Of a DNA stretch of 64,000 nucleotides, positions 53,280 through 64,000 are shown piece after piece (the stretch's first letter is position 1; each line of letters begins with the position of its first letter). The notes below the pieces were generated by a model. The model worked only from the letters and a program-made list of their open reading frames with translations, was not told the origin of the DNA and did not search any database. Origin of the DNA: Ichthyophis bannanicus (lineage: Eukaryota; Chordata; Amphibia; Gymnophiona; Ichthyophiidae); NCBI GenBank assembly GCA_033557465.1, contig CM066037.1:201685156-201749155 (forward strand). The letters run 5' to 3'. The translations under genes and the position numbers were made by a program.

Positions 53280-54000
53280 CCAACATCAGCTCCCTTCTGG
53301 TTCCAGCCCAACCCAGCATCCGCTCCCTTCTAGTCCCCGCATCAGCCCATTTCCAGTCCTATCCTAGCCCCACCATCAGCCCATTTCCTGTCCTAGCTAC
53401 CCCCCACTAAGCCCATTTCCAGTCCTAGCAACCCCCCCAGTCCATTACCATTTCTAGCCCCCCCATAGCCCATTACCAGTCCTAAGCCCCCCAACAGCCC
53501 ACTTCCAGTCCTAACCCTCCCATCACCCCATTTTTATTCTTAGCCCCCCATAGCCCATTACCAGTCCTAACCCACCTATCAGCCCACCTCCAGCCCTACC
53601 CCCCATCTGCCCATTTCCAGTCCTAGCCCCCACCATAGCCCATTACCAGTCCTAACCCCTCCCCCCCTCCCCCCGCTGCCATTAGCCCACTTCCAGTCCT
53701 AACCCCCCATTACCCCATTTCAATCTTAGCCCCTCCATAGCTCATTACCAGTCCTAACTCCCCCCCATCAGCCCACGTCCAGTCCGTCCTAACCCCCATC
53801 AGCCCATTTCCAGTCCTAACTCCCCCCCCATCAGCCCACCTACAGTCCTTCCTAACCCCCATCAGCCCATTTCCAGTCCTAATTCCCCCCCATCAGCCCA
53901 CCTCCAGTCCTTCCTAACCCCATCAGCCCATTTCCAGTCCTAACCCCCCCCCCATCAGCCCATTTCCAGTCCTAACCCCCCCACCCTATCAGCCCAAGTA
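53280..54000 (+). repeat. C-rich minisatellite of hAT C
   Basis: Units of CATCAGCCCATTTCCAGTCC plus a C-run, about 25 copies of variable length. G-rich on the minus strand. Confidence 0.9.
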
Positions 54001-54011
54001 AATAAAATTTT

Positions 54012-54475
54012 AAAAAAACCTGGCTTCTGCTGCTGCTGCTGCCATCGTGGCAGCGGCAGAATCAACTGTCAATTTTAAAAAAACCTGGCTTCTGCTGCTG
54101 CAGCCGTGGCAGCGGCAGAATCAGCTGTCCCACGGCCCCTTCCCCTCTGCCCGGAAGAGCCCTGTGTCTGCTCCATCAGCAGCAGGCTTTTCAAGCCACG
54201 AAGAGAGTATTTCCCGCTCGCGCGGCTTAAGCGTATTAACGTTTCAAGCCGCACGAGAGGGAAATACTCTCTTTGCGGCTTGAAAAGCCCGCCGCTGATG
54301 GAGCAGACTCAGGGCTCTTCCAGACAGAGGGGAAGGGGCCACGGGACAGCTGATTCTGCCGCTGCCACGGCTGCAGCAGCAGAAGCCAGTTGTTTTTTTT
54401 TTAAATTGACAGTTGATTCTGCCGATGCCACAGCGGCAGCAGCAGAAGCCAGGGTTGGTTTTTTTTTTGTTTCCC
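54012..54475. repeat. Long palindrome of hAT C
   Basis: About 460 bp, centred near 54237 on CGTATTAACG. Each arm contains a tandem duplication of a unit of about 74 bp (CTGGCTTCTGCTGCTGC). Outer arm sequence GCGGCAGAATC...CTGTCCCACGG is related to copy A; the centre is not. Confidence 0.92.
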
Positions 54476-55411
54476 TCCATCGCGGGCCGCACAAAGCTCA
54501 TGCGGCCCACGGGCCGCGAGTTTGAGACCCCGGTCCTAAATCGAGTGTCAGGAAGTCTTTTGAGTAATTCCTTTAAACATTCTGGAGACTGGTTGTGTAG
54601 AATCTTGAATGCCATCATTATAGCTTTGTATTTTATTCTTGATCGGATGGGGAGCCAGTGGAGGGATTTTAAGATGGGGATGATGTGATCTTGTCTGTTG
54701 CTTCCACTGATTAATCATGCTGCTGTGTTTTGTGCTAGTTGTAATGCATGGGTTGCACATTTCGGTAAACCCTGAAGAATTAGGCTGCAGTAATCTAACT
54801 AAGGGGTGATTATTGCCTGGCAGACGGAACGGAAGTAGTTCAAGTTGAGTATGGGACATTGATTTTTTAGTATTTTCAATTTATAGTAGGCTTTGGTAGT
54901 TAATTTGTTGATATGGGATTGGAAATTGAGCCTTTGATCCAGGAAAATTCCAAAGTATTTTACTTCACTCTTCACTGGAATAGCTTGGTTTCCTATTTGT
55001 AGATTCTGAGATGTGATAAATGCGATGTCCTTTGATATTATGAGAGCTTCAGATTTGCTGTAATTAATTGCTAGGTTGTGTTCTGTTAGCCATTCTGAGA
55101 TTTCTGACATGCAAGAGGAGATGGTGCAGTAGTCAGGATTCGTGTGTCGAGGGTGGAGTAAATCATCAGATCGTCCGCGTATACGTGGTATTGTATGTTG
55201 TGCTTTTGTATAATTTTGCAGACTGGTTGAATATAAATGTTGAAGAGGAGGGCAGAAAGTGCTGAGCCTTGTGGAAGTCTTTGACTTAATGTGAAAGGAT
55301 TTGATGTGTTGTTTTTGATCCTCGCCTATCTTTGAGCCACTGGAGCTAAACGGGTAGCATCAAAAATTGTTGTTACCCGATTAGCCTCAGCAGCTGCCGG
55401 CGTGTCCAGTC

Positions 55412-55505
55412 AACCCGGATTTTCACTTCCATTGCTGCAGAAATGAAAATCCGAGTTAAGCGGGTCGGCAGGCAGGCTATGTGCTGATGCAGCACATAGC
55501 CTGCC
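55412..55505. repeat. Two adjacent stem-loops
   Basis: AACCCGGATTTTCA (55412-55425) pairs with TGAAAATCCGAGTT (55444-55457) with one mismatch, and GGCAGGCTATGTGCTG (55471-55486) pairs perfectly with 55490-55505 around an ATG loop. Probably a foldback MITE between LINE segments; its borders were not defined. Confidence 0.7.
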
Positions 55506-55940
55506 TAAATGAAAATTGGGACCAAGGAGTCCCATTTTTGTTTGGAGAAGTGGAGAACAAAAGCATTTAGTGTGGTTAGTCCTTTGCAATGGAATGCTCT
55601 ATCTGTATATTTCAGAGAGAAAGGAAATTTATTAAGTTTTAGGAAGGGTTTGAAGACACTGTTATTCCCAAATGGGGTTTAAAGCCCTTATTGCTTTGGG
55701 TAGAATATGTTGGCTCTTCTGTTGGGGTATTGATACTAAAGAATTAACAGTGGGATTATGGATCATTCTTCACTAATATTTATATATTATATTACAATCA
55801 TTTCTAGTGGTTTTATTAATTGTTTTCATAATCTATTGTACTTGTCTCTTTCAAACTTGGGGAATATGTTGTTTTATTTGTAAACATTTCTGGTTATAAA
55901 GGTGTTCTTTAAAAACTTTTAAACAAATAAATAAATAACA

Positions 55941-57419
55941 TACAGTGGCTATGCCTGCCAAAGACAGTGAAACTGCCTTTGGGCTCAGTCTTCATACCAG
56001 CCAGGTTGCCCTCCAACTGAGGTCTACTCCTGCTATTATCTCATTGGTCAGGAAAGCCGTCCCATGTTCTGGAAACAGTAGGTAGCATAAAAAGGTCATA
56101 ATGCAATATGTTAGTAGAGCCACTAGAGATCTTTGCCACTCAGGTAAGGTAGAACCTGAGAGGTCTCTACACTAATGAATCTTGAAAGGTGGGAATTAAG
56201 TAGCCATGTTCAAAAACACTTTTCAAAAATCACAAGAGAAAGAAGGAAGAAATTCTATCTCCAGATTTATATTAACACTCTTTTGTTGCTCCACCTCTCT
56301 CTTCTCAGACTCTGCCTCAGTATCCATTCATAGCCCCCGTCATCCCCACATGAATTTTCTCTCCAATTATCCCCTTTCGATCCTCCTCTTCTAATCATCC
56401 CTTCTTATCACCAGTCACCATCTATGTATCTCACCCTCCTTGTCATCTTTCTACTCGTACATTTTTATCTTGAACTCTCCTTCACCCCTTCACATCTTTG
56501 ATGTTATGACTCCATCTCCTCCATCCCACCCCTTTGTATCTTACATTTCTCTCTCTCACTCCTTAATTGCTCTTTTTACCCCTTTTCTACCTACTGGCTT
56601 TCTACTGTATTACCCTTCCCAACCCATCTTCCCGTTCTGTCCCCACTTTAGCTCTCTCTCAGTCGTGAGTCTCTATTCTTTTCATTCCTACTGTAATCAC
56701 CGAAACCCTGCTCTACCTCCCATCCAACAGCCAAGTTCCTGAACTTCCTTTTCCCCCAGTTGCTTAATTCCCCTGTCCCCTCACCGGGCACCCAGTAGTG
56801 AAGTTCCTACTCCGACCATCCCACTCTCCCCATCACAGTCAGTTTTCAGTTTGTCCCCTCCCCTCAGTTCTCCTAGTCCCTATTACTCACTCAGTTTTCT
56901 CACTAAATGCCTAAATTTCTGCTATTCTCCAGTCAAGAAGTCCAAGATCGCACTCTATTCCTCCCCCCCCCCCTCCATCCAGCACCTGCCTTCTATATCG
57001 TTTTCCTTTCCTCCCCAACATCCAGTATTTGCTCTCTTTCTTCCACCCCATCTGGCATCTGTTTTCATTTTCTTCTCCCCGTCCAACATTGCTCTAACAG
57101 TTTCTCAGCCAGGAGGACACTGAGATGGTCCTGTAGCAACCAATATAAAAGACGATATGGCAGCAGCCTCTAAAATTTATACCTGCTATGTCTACTCTCT
57201 ACAGCCTGGTCCCAGTTTCTGACTGCAGTCTCGTGACCAGCCCAAGTGACTCACTGGGTCATGCCTAATTGCCTGATAAGGGAATCCATCCCTGAAGCAG
57301 GGATTTCAGAACCAGATCCCCATACCTCTTTTCCCTGCTGCTAAAAGAACAAATGCTTTGAAAAATGCACTTTTAGCTGTTATGTGGAGGACAATTTTCA
57401 GCCTAGGAAGTTTATCTGG
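55941..57419. other. No gene; pyrimidine-rich tract
   Basis: 56270-57110 is strongly C/T-rich on the plus strand, so its Ser/Pro/Phe-rich frames carry no weight. 57110-57419 has no recognisable feature. Confidence 0.5.
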
Positions 57420-59290
57420 GTAACTTCTCACTACTACTACTACCACTTATCATTTGTATAGCGCTATAAGGTGTGCACAGCATGTACAGAGCCATGTTAG
57501 AAACAATCCCTGCTCCTAAGATCTTACAACATAGTGTGATACAGTAAGCTATAGAAAGCCTGTTGAAACTAGCAAAAAGGAAGAACTCACCTCAAACTTG
57601 GCAGGGCAGGAGGATTCAGCATGTCTAAGAATGGCTGAGCAGCCGGTGCCGTCAGCACAAGTAGAACAGAAGACGTTTAAAATGAGGTTTCCTTTCCTTA
57701 GCAGTGACGCAGATAGAATTGAGGAATCTCATCAGAAACACCTGTCCCCAGAAGCTGACATAATGTGCAGAGGGGGGAGGTACAAAAAGCCCTGGTTAGA
57801 ACCAGGAAGGGGAAGTAAGAGGGTGTGTCCGAGAGAGTGCCGAAGCAGGAGATAATGCAAGAAGGAGAGCCAGACTGACTCTGAGGAGGAGAGTGGCAGT
57901 CAGATGCAGGTGGAGATCCAACATCAGACAAACCAGACTCAGAGACAGAGAGAGACACAGAGTCCCAGGAGACGTTCCAATTCCAGGAGAGACTTTGGAG
58001 GTCTGGGAGGACCAAGAGCTCTCAAGGGAAGCTCCAGGAAAGGGCAGTGGAGCAGTAGAGAAACTGATCTCTGGAGAGATAGTACCGGAGAGGTTTTCCC
58101 CTCAAACAGGAAGTGGGACACTACCTTGGGGGAATTACCCAAGTCACGGAGAAACTTTCTTCAAGCCAGTAAAGCTTTGCCAGGAGAAAGAAACCCCACA
58201 GCTAACTACAGAACCTCCTGTAAGGTAACAAGTTTAAAGCCTTGTGTTTGGGAGAGAAGAGAAGCTGGGAGTTTTAACAAGCATTCCAGGCTTAACACAG
58301 TGGGAAAGCAGTAACACTTACTTAGAGCCGGAGCCGATGGATTGTACAATCTGTTTATCAGATGAGATAACATCTTTATGCTGATGTAACTTGTGAAAGG
58401 AACAAGGAAGAAAGAAATAACATTCCAGCTGTTTTCGTTTAGTTTTGTTTATTGTTCTGTGTGCTTTTGCAAAGAAATGATATCCGCCAGGGAACGGGAA
58501 TAAAACCCTATTTTGCTTTACCACTTTGACTGACTGACTCTGTGTACAGAAGAGAAGGCAGATCAATCATAACCACAATACCCCTAGGCAGTCGCCTAGA
58601 GGGTCTACGGAGTCTCTTACCACGAGGCCCGTGACAATAGTCACGACAGACAACACAACTGGGAACTAGGATATACTGTATCTAGGGGAATGGTAAGGAA
58701 AAACATACGAGATGAAAAGGAGATCTGGGGGATCAGGATCCAAAAGCAATCTCAAAGAAATGAGTTTTGAGCCTGGATTTGAACTGGGCCACAGATGGAT
58801 CCTGACATACCAACTCAGGTAATTTGTTCCAGGCATAATGAGCAGCAAGGTAGAAAGATCGAAGTCTGGAGTTGGCAGTGGAAGAGAAGGGCACAGAACG
58901 AAGGGATCTGCCAAAACAGCAGAGTTCCTGAGGAGGGGTTTAGGGAGAGTGGAGAGGATAGGTAGTGAGGGGCAGCTGAATGAAGGCACTTATAGGTCAG
59001 TAGTAGAAGTTTGAAATGCATGCAGAAACAGATAGGAAGCCAATGAACTGACTTGAGAAGAGAGGTAACATGCGCAAAACTCAGCCGTGCAGCTGAGTTT
59101 TGAACAGATTAAAGTGAGGAGAGATGATCAGGGGAAGAGCAACAAAGAGGAGGTTGCAATAGTCTAGATGGGAGATGACTAGAGAATGGATAAGGGTCTT
59201 AGTAGTGTGTTCAGAAAAGAAGGGACAAATTTTGACAATATTGTAGAGAAAGAAACGGCAATGCTTAACACTTTCTATATTTATACTACT
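57420..59290 (-). pseudogene. L2-type LINE, split by a solo LTR
   Basis: The 3' end (57420-57534) has the TTGTAAGATCTTAGGAGCAG and GCGCTATACAAATGATAA signature of L2/CR1-type tails; the coding part lies at 58670-59290 on the minus strand (IVKICPFFSEHTTKTLIHSL, HLDYCNLLFVALP, YLAAHYAWNKLPELV, FKSRLKTHFFEIAF). A few stops interrupt it. Confidence 0.78.
57535..58636 (+). repeat. Solo LTR, 1102 bp
   Basis: Begins TGTGATACAG and ends GGCCCGTGACA, with TG...CA ends and a 4-bp duplication ATAG at 57531-57534 and 58637-58640. Joining the flanks restores the LINE 3' untranslated region. Contains a polyadenylation signal AATAAA at 58499-58504 and a TATA-like TACAAAAAG at about 57781. No internal region is attached, so it is the product of LTR-LTR recombination. 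It is not related to the gypsy LTRs at 29721 and 34300; its family is unknown. Confidence 0.85.
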
Positions 59291-60640
59291 TGAAAAACTT
59301 CACTCTTCGGGGTGGTAGATCTCACTCTTTTTAGGATGGTTCACCTTTAGCATCTCTGAAATAAACATTGATTTCCCTCTTAATTCCTATATTCTCACCT
59401 CTTATGTAGCATGCCAAGACTTCATGGGAGCTTGTAAGACTGCTTCAGAATTTTCTCTGTAGGAGATGTATCTAGAGATTTTTCTGACTGATCTCGAGGT
59501 TATAGAAGCAAGTACTTGTTTGTAAGCCATTATTCTGTAAAATCATATCCCCTCACTGTGTAACCTTAATCCCCTCATCTGACTTTTCTCAGTTCAGTTT
59601 CTCTCAATGTGTTTTCTAGTACATACAGTATAAGAGACAAGGCATATATAGTGCTGTACAGATACATATAAATGACAGTCTCTTGCTTTCCATAATCTTT
59701 CTTGTCCCTTGATAAGATACAGCATATAGGAAGATAGATAATTACTACCTCATTTGTACTCCATGGGTACTGTAGCTGCACCTTATGTTTTTACTTCCAT
59801 TAAAACTGGGTTGTAATTTGTATGGTCAGGCACAGTGTAAAAAGATAGATTCCTTACATTTGTTTATAAGAATAAGAAAAGTCTTTGCAGCAGTATATGA
59901 AAAACATATTGTTGAATCAAATTTTGGAAAATCTCTTCAAGTGGTGCCAAAATCTGCACCCCCCCCCCCCCCCTTACAATTAAGTCTTGTACCTTCCCAT
60001 TGTGACTGGTGTTATAAGAGCAAAGGCTTCATTTAAAATTCTCATTTCAGAACAGTAGCGAGCTAGGGGAAAAATGGTAGTTATTATGCCTAAACCTATT
60101 GAAATTGTATCTGGCATCAAAATGGATTTTTCCCCATAAAAAGTCGCCTGGATTGACAGGAAAGCAGCTGCAATGCAGCAAATGAGACACAGAATTAATA
60201 AGAGGCTCAGGCAGAAGAAAGACTATTGGTTTTGAACACCAAGAGCAAATTGGCTGCATTTCGAAGAGCACACTTTGATCTCTCCCAGACTAATTGCTGC
60301 TCTGTGCTATAGCTTCTTTTGTACATTACTTGCCCTTCCTAGAAAACTGAAGCTGTCGTCCTACCTGGCTGCAATACAGAATGAAACTGTGATATCTCCT
60401 TGCCAGGCCTGGCAAAGGGCGTTCATTCGGTTTTGTGCCATGTAAGTTTCAAAGATCTTTTCTGTATGCATAAAGGAAATGCTGAAGCGATAGATGAACA
60501 AATGTGTATGTATGCCAGAAAACAGACTGGCACAAAGAGTGTGAATCAGCAGAGGCAAAGCTGGCATGAATCATACCTGCATCCCAGACCTTCACTTCCA
60601 TCCTACTTCCACTTCAGTCTCTTAAAATAGTAAATCACTA
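59291..60640. other. No gene or repeat recognised
   Basis: Possibly single-copy sequence. The only simple repeat is a C-run at about 59959-59973. The longest frames have no recognisable domain. Confidence 0.4.
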
Positions 60641-60895
60641 CAGGGTTAATTTTCAGCTGTAGCTGAGCGCCTGGCCTAGGCAGCTTTAATTTTATCCAGC
60701 CAGGTTTAGACACGTTTTCAGTCAAGGTGGCTGGCTTAGCAGCTGAAAATTCCAAAATTAGGCAGCCTAAATTTAGAATACTTAGGTTTTGGTGCCTAAA
60801 TTAGGCAACAAGTGCTGAAAATCAATGATAGGTGCCTAACTTTTACACCCTCCCTCAACCTAACTCTGCCCATTTTTCAAGCACGGACATTTTGA
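60641..60895. repeat. Possible foldback repeat
   Basis: AATTTTCAGCTG near 60650 is inverted as CAGCTGAAAATT near 60741, and GCCTAAATT/AATTTAGG words recur. No terminal duplication was confirmed. Confidence 0.35.
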
Positions 60896-60899
60896 AAGG

Positions 60900-62815
60900 A
60901 AAGTAAATAAAGAGGAAAAGGAGGCTGCTATGGCTATCGAAAGAAGTAGCTGAAAAGATAGGGAAAAAGAGGTTAGCCTTCATAAAATACAAGAGATTGT
61001 AAAACTAGGAAGAAAAGCTAAGAGAACCTTGGAAAGTAGACAGGAAAGCAAAAATGCAAATGGAAGAAACAATAGCAAATACAGTAAAATGAGGGGCAAG
61101 ACTATTTTTAGATGTGTTAGTGAGAGAAGGAAGTATGAGTGGTATTGTCAGATTTAAGAACGAAAGAGAATAATATATAGACGCTGATGAGGATAGAGTA
61201 GAATTGCTTATTAAATATTTCTGCTGTGTGTTAACAAATGAAGGGCTGGGAGTAGGACCTCAGAAAACAAACACAAACAGGAATGAAAGTGATCTCAACA
61301 ATTTTCAGAAGACTGATTTTATGTGGAACTAGCTAAACTAATAGTAGATAAGGTGATGTGGCCAAATGGGATAAATCCGAGAATACTTAGGGATGTTCTG
61401 GCGGCTTTGCTCTCTGATCCTTCAAAGCTTCTTTAGAGTCGAGAGTGATTCTGGAAGACGGGAGGGGATATGGTCCCTCTCCATAAAAGTGCAAGTAAGG
61501 AGGAACTTCAGAACTACAGATGGGCAGGCTGAGCTCAGTGGGAATAAATTAATGGAAGCACTGCTAAAACAATGGATAGTGCTGTTTCTGGAATCTAGTG
61601 AATTGCAGGATCCAAGGCATTATGGTTTTATTAGAGGTAGGTCTTCTTAAATGAATATGATCAGTTTTTTTGACTGTGTGACCAGAGAGCTGGATCAAAG
61701 AAGAGAGCAAGATGTGATGTACTAAGATTTCAGCAAAGCCTTCAACGCAGTTCATATGGGCAACTTATAAACAAAATGAGCACCCTTGGAATGGACCTAA
61801 AGTGACTGACTTAGAACCTGATTGAGTGGGAAGTGCAAAAGATAGTGGTCAATGGAGATCACTCTGAGGATAAGGGTGTTTTTAGTAGTGTTCCGCAGTG
61901 ATTGGTCCTTGGTCTGGTTCTTTTTAACATTTTTGTAGGCAATATTGCAGAAGGGCTCTCAGGTGTTTGCAGATGATACCAAAATCTTCAGTAGACAATC
62001 TGGAAGGTATGGAAAACATGAAGAGGGATCTAGCAAAGCTTGAAGAATGTTTTATAATTTGGCTGCTAAGATTTAATGCTAAAAACTACAGGATCATGCA
62101 TTTGGACTTCAAAAATCCCCGAAAATGGTTCAATATAGGTGGTGAATTACTTCTGTGTATGAAAAGAAAGCGGGATCTAGGAGTGATCATATCTGATTAG
62201 CTTAAGATGGCCAAAAAGGTAAAAAAGGTGATAGCCAAAAAGATGATTGGGTGCACAGGGAGAAGAATGTCCAGCAGGAAAAAAGAGGTGATAATAGTGC
62301 CTCTGTCTATGTCTTTGGCGAGGACTCTTTTGGCAGACAGTGTGCACTTTTGGGGACCACATCTTCAAAAAGATATAGACAGAATAGAGTCAGTCCAGAG
62401 GATTTCTATTAAAATGGTCAGTGATCTTCATCATAAAGCATTTGGGACAGGCTTAATCATCTCATGTATATTTTGAAAGAAAGGAGAGAGAGGAGAGCTA
62501 TGATAGAGACATTTAAATACCTCTATGGCATAAATGCACAGGAGATAGACCTATTTCAATTGAATGAAAGCTCTTCAACAAGGGGGTATATGATGAAGAT
62601 TAAAGAGGATAGATTCATAAGTGATATGATGAAATATTTCTGTATGGAAAGGATGGTGAATGTATGGAATGGCCTCCCAGCAGAGATGGTATAGACTATC
62701 TGAATTCAAGAAAGCATTGGACAAGCATAGAGGATCTCTAAGGGAGATAAAGGGATTGTAGAGCTTAGTAGTTGGTATGGTTGTTCAGACTGGATAGACC
62801 ATCAAGTGTTTATCT
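60900..62815 (+). pseudogene. CR1-type LINE, heavily mutated
   Basis: Collinear with the minus-strand copy at 43388-45325: LLIKYFC, GPQKTNTNRNESDLNNFQ, then the palm region with a degraded FADD (around 61960), LEGMENMKRDLAKLEE, KVIAKKMIGCTGRRMSSRKKE, and the C-terminal KYFCMERMVNVWNGLPAEMV. Many stops and indels, and a decayed 3' end (GACTGGATAGACCATCA). Clearly older than the 43388 copy. Confidence 0.83.
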
Positions 62816-62964
62816 TCATATTGTCCTCTAACATGTGATGTGTCTCAGAGGTCAGTCCGCCCCTATTCCTTTAACATTTTTTCTTAGCTCTTGGCTGTGT
62901 TAGTCTAACGTTTAGGAATCAATGGCTATTACTTTATCAAAGTTATTTAGTGGCTGCACAAATC

Positions 62965-64000
62965 AATCATTTCATAGTAACATAGTATATGATGGCAGAT
63001 AAAGACCAGTATGGTCCATCTAGTCTGCCCAAGAAAGCAGCAAGAGTAGGTGCACCTGCCACTCCGTGCAGGTCACCCCTCCCCATGCCTTTGTTTAGGG
63101 GTGTACCCAACGCTCTATGTAGACCACCCCTATTTACTGAGCTATATGAGATAGTTATGTTTGTTTTGATTTTATCCTGTTGCTATAAAGGAAGCCATTG
63201 TGTCTGTCCCATGCTATATTGAATTCTGTCACTGTATTTTCCCCCACCACTTCCATCGGGAGGGCATTCCAAGCATCCACCACCCTTTCAGTGACATTGC
63301 CTTACAGTTTACCCCCTTGTAGCTTCATGTTATGCCCTCTAGTTTTACAGTTTCCCCATCTTTGGAAGAGGTTTGTTTGTTCATTAATACTCTTTAAGTA
63401 TGTAAAGGTCTGAATCATATTTCCCCTGCCCTCCTCTCCTCCAGATTATTTAGATCTTCATGTCTCTTCTCATAAGTCTTCTGTCGCAGGCTCCAAATCA
63501 TTTTGGTCGCCTTCCTCTGAACTGTTTCCAGCCTTTTTATGTCCTTTGCGAGATATGGTTTCCAAAACTGAACACAATATTCCAAGTGAGGCCTCACCAG
63601 CGATTTGTACAGTGGCATTAGTACCTCTTCCTTTCTGCTAGTAATTCCTCTCTGTATGCAACCCAGCATCCTTCTGGCTTTTGCCACCGCCTTGTCACAC
63701 TGTTTCTCCATCTTGAGATCCTCAGAAACAAACACTCTGAGGTCCTTCTCCTGGTCTGTGCACACCAACCTCTCACCCCCTATCACATACAATTCCCTTG
63801 GATTTCTGCATCCCATGTGCATGACATAGCACTTTTTCACATTAAATCTTAACTGCCAAGCATTAGACCATTCTTCCAGCTTTTGTAGATCTATCCTCAT
63901 GTTATCCACTCCCTCAGGGGAGTCCACTCTGTTGCAAATTTTCATGTCATCTGCAAAAAGACAGACTTTTCCATTCAGTCCTTCAGCAATATCACTCACA
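62965..64000 (-). pseudogene. CR1-type LINE, runs off window end
   Basis: The 3' end is at about 62970 (minus strand ATGTTACTATG-type tail and GACCATACTGGTCTTTATC). A 194-codon frame from 63999 to 63415 has KVCLFADDMKICNRVD (FADD catalytic motif), LQKLEEWSNAWQLRFNVKKC, MPLYKSLVRPHLEYCVQFWK and KTYEKRHEDLNNLEERR. A lesion after that separates the C-terminus. It faces the preceding CR1 copy tail to tail. Confidence 0.85.

Larger units (their letters stand above)
52748..54533. mobile_element. hAT non-autonomous element C, 1786 bp
   Basis: Left end CAGGGGTCTCAAACTC, reversed right end CCGGGGTCTCAAACTC. Exact 8-bp duplication TCCTAAAT at 52740-52747 and 54534-54541. Body is in the opposite orientation to A and B: octamers, purine-rich block (reversed), C-rich minisatellite, palindrome. 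The AT-rich block of about 500 bp found in A and B is deleted. Confidence 0.95.
52250..55340 (-). pseudogene. L2-type LINE (minus), interrupted by hAT C
   Basis: The 3' (AAAT)n tail is at 52253-52280 on the minus strand. Upstream of hAT C the minus strand encodes GSALSALLFNIYIQPVCK and a YADD motif (about 55175-55205), then LTEHNLAINYSKSEALIISK, VKYFGIFLDQRLNFQSHI and HIIPILKSLHWLPIRSRIKYK. This is reverse transcriptase plus C-terminus of an L2-clade element; a few stops interrupt it. Confidence 0.83.
51950..55940 (+). mobile_element. L2-type LINE (plus), host of nested insertions
   Basis: The upstream part (51960-52185) encodes YYKLKLVYQLKSYLSN and TQSLLLSILDYYKLCW, and the downstream part (55540-55940) encodes LQWNALSVYFREKGNLLSFR, then a 3' untranslated region and an (AAAT)n tail. 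The two halves fit either side of the minus-strand LINE and hAT C. Stops present. Confidence 0.6.

Noticed and set aside
56206..57173. Ser/Pro/Phe-rich frames
   Set aside because: Product of a pyrimidine-rich tract; the neighbouring frame gives the same bias.
59785..60036. 83-codon frame as a host exon
   Set aside because: No recognisable domain, codon pattern is ordinary and it crosses a C-run that would be unstable in coding sequence.

Overview
This is a stretch of a large, repeat-dense animal genome with no intact host gene. The mix of elements (CR1- and L2-type LINEs, tRNA-derived SINEs, a SCAN-type Ty3/gypsy element, DIRS, Harbinger, mariner, many non-autonomous hATs, a hammerhead-bearing foldback element, and a retrocopy of the vertebrate kinase gene TLK2) points to a vertebrate, most likely a big-genome tetrapod such as a caecilian or other amphibian. 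The vertebrate call rests on sequence; the finer placement is inference.

Layout. 1-3.9 kb: decayed Harbinger element with transposase (minus) and Myb/SANT-like partner (plus) in divergent orientation. 4-6.9 kb: LINE fragments with an internal SINE. 6.9-11.2 kb and 16.0-17.8 kb: two copies of an unclassified CA-rich repeat, the first interrupted by a mariner and a CR1 tail. 11.2-15.3 kb: CR1 with a hAT MITE, then C-rich minisatellite sequence in a hAT-like body. 17.9-19.7 kb: L2-like LINE. 21.2-22.8 kb: ORF1-only L1-type insertion with an open 435-codon ORF and a perfect 22-bp target duplication. 23.2-36.2 kb: hAT copy A, split by a 4.8-kb inverted-repeat (Penelope-like?) element with two hammerhead motifs and by a Ty3/gypsy element with 1346-bp LTRs. 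36.2-37.3 kb: L2-like LINE with a hAT MITE. 37.6-48.6 kb: TLK2-derived processed pseudogene split by a 10-kb DIRS-like element, itself carrying a Harbinger MITE, hAT copy B and a CR1 with a 606-codon reverse transcriptase ORF. 49-59 kb: nested LINEs, hAT copy C and a solo LTR. 61-64 kb: two further CR1 copies.

Nesting is resolved in many places by exact target duplications (TA, TAA, ATGT, ATAG, several 8-mers, a 14-mer, a 22-mer). The most unusual signal is that hAT copies A, B and C have three different terminal inverted repeats and separate 8-bp duplications but share one internal body: octamer motifs, a conserved AT-rich block (shortened in C), a G/C-strand-asymmetric minisatellite and a long palindrome whose centre differs in each copy. 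All reading was by eye; family assignments to clade level need database searches.
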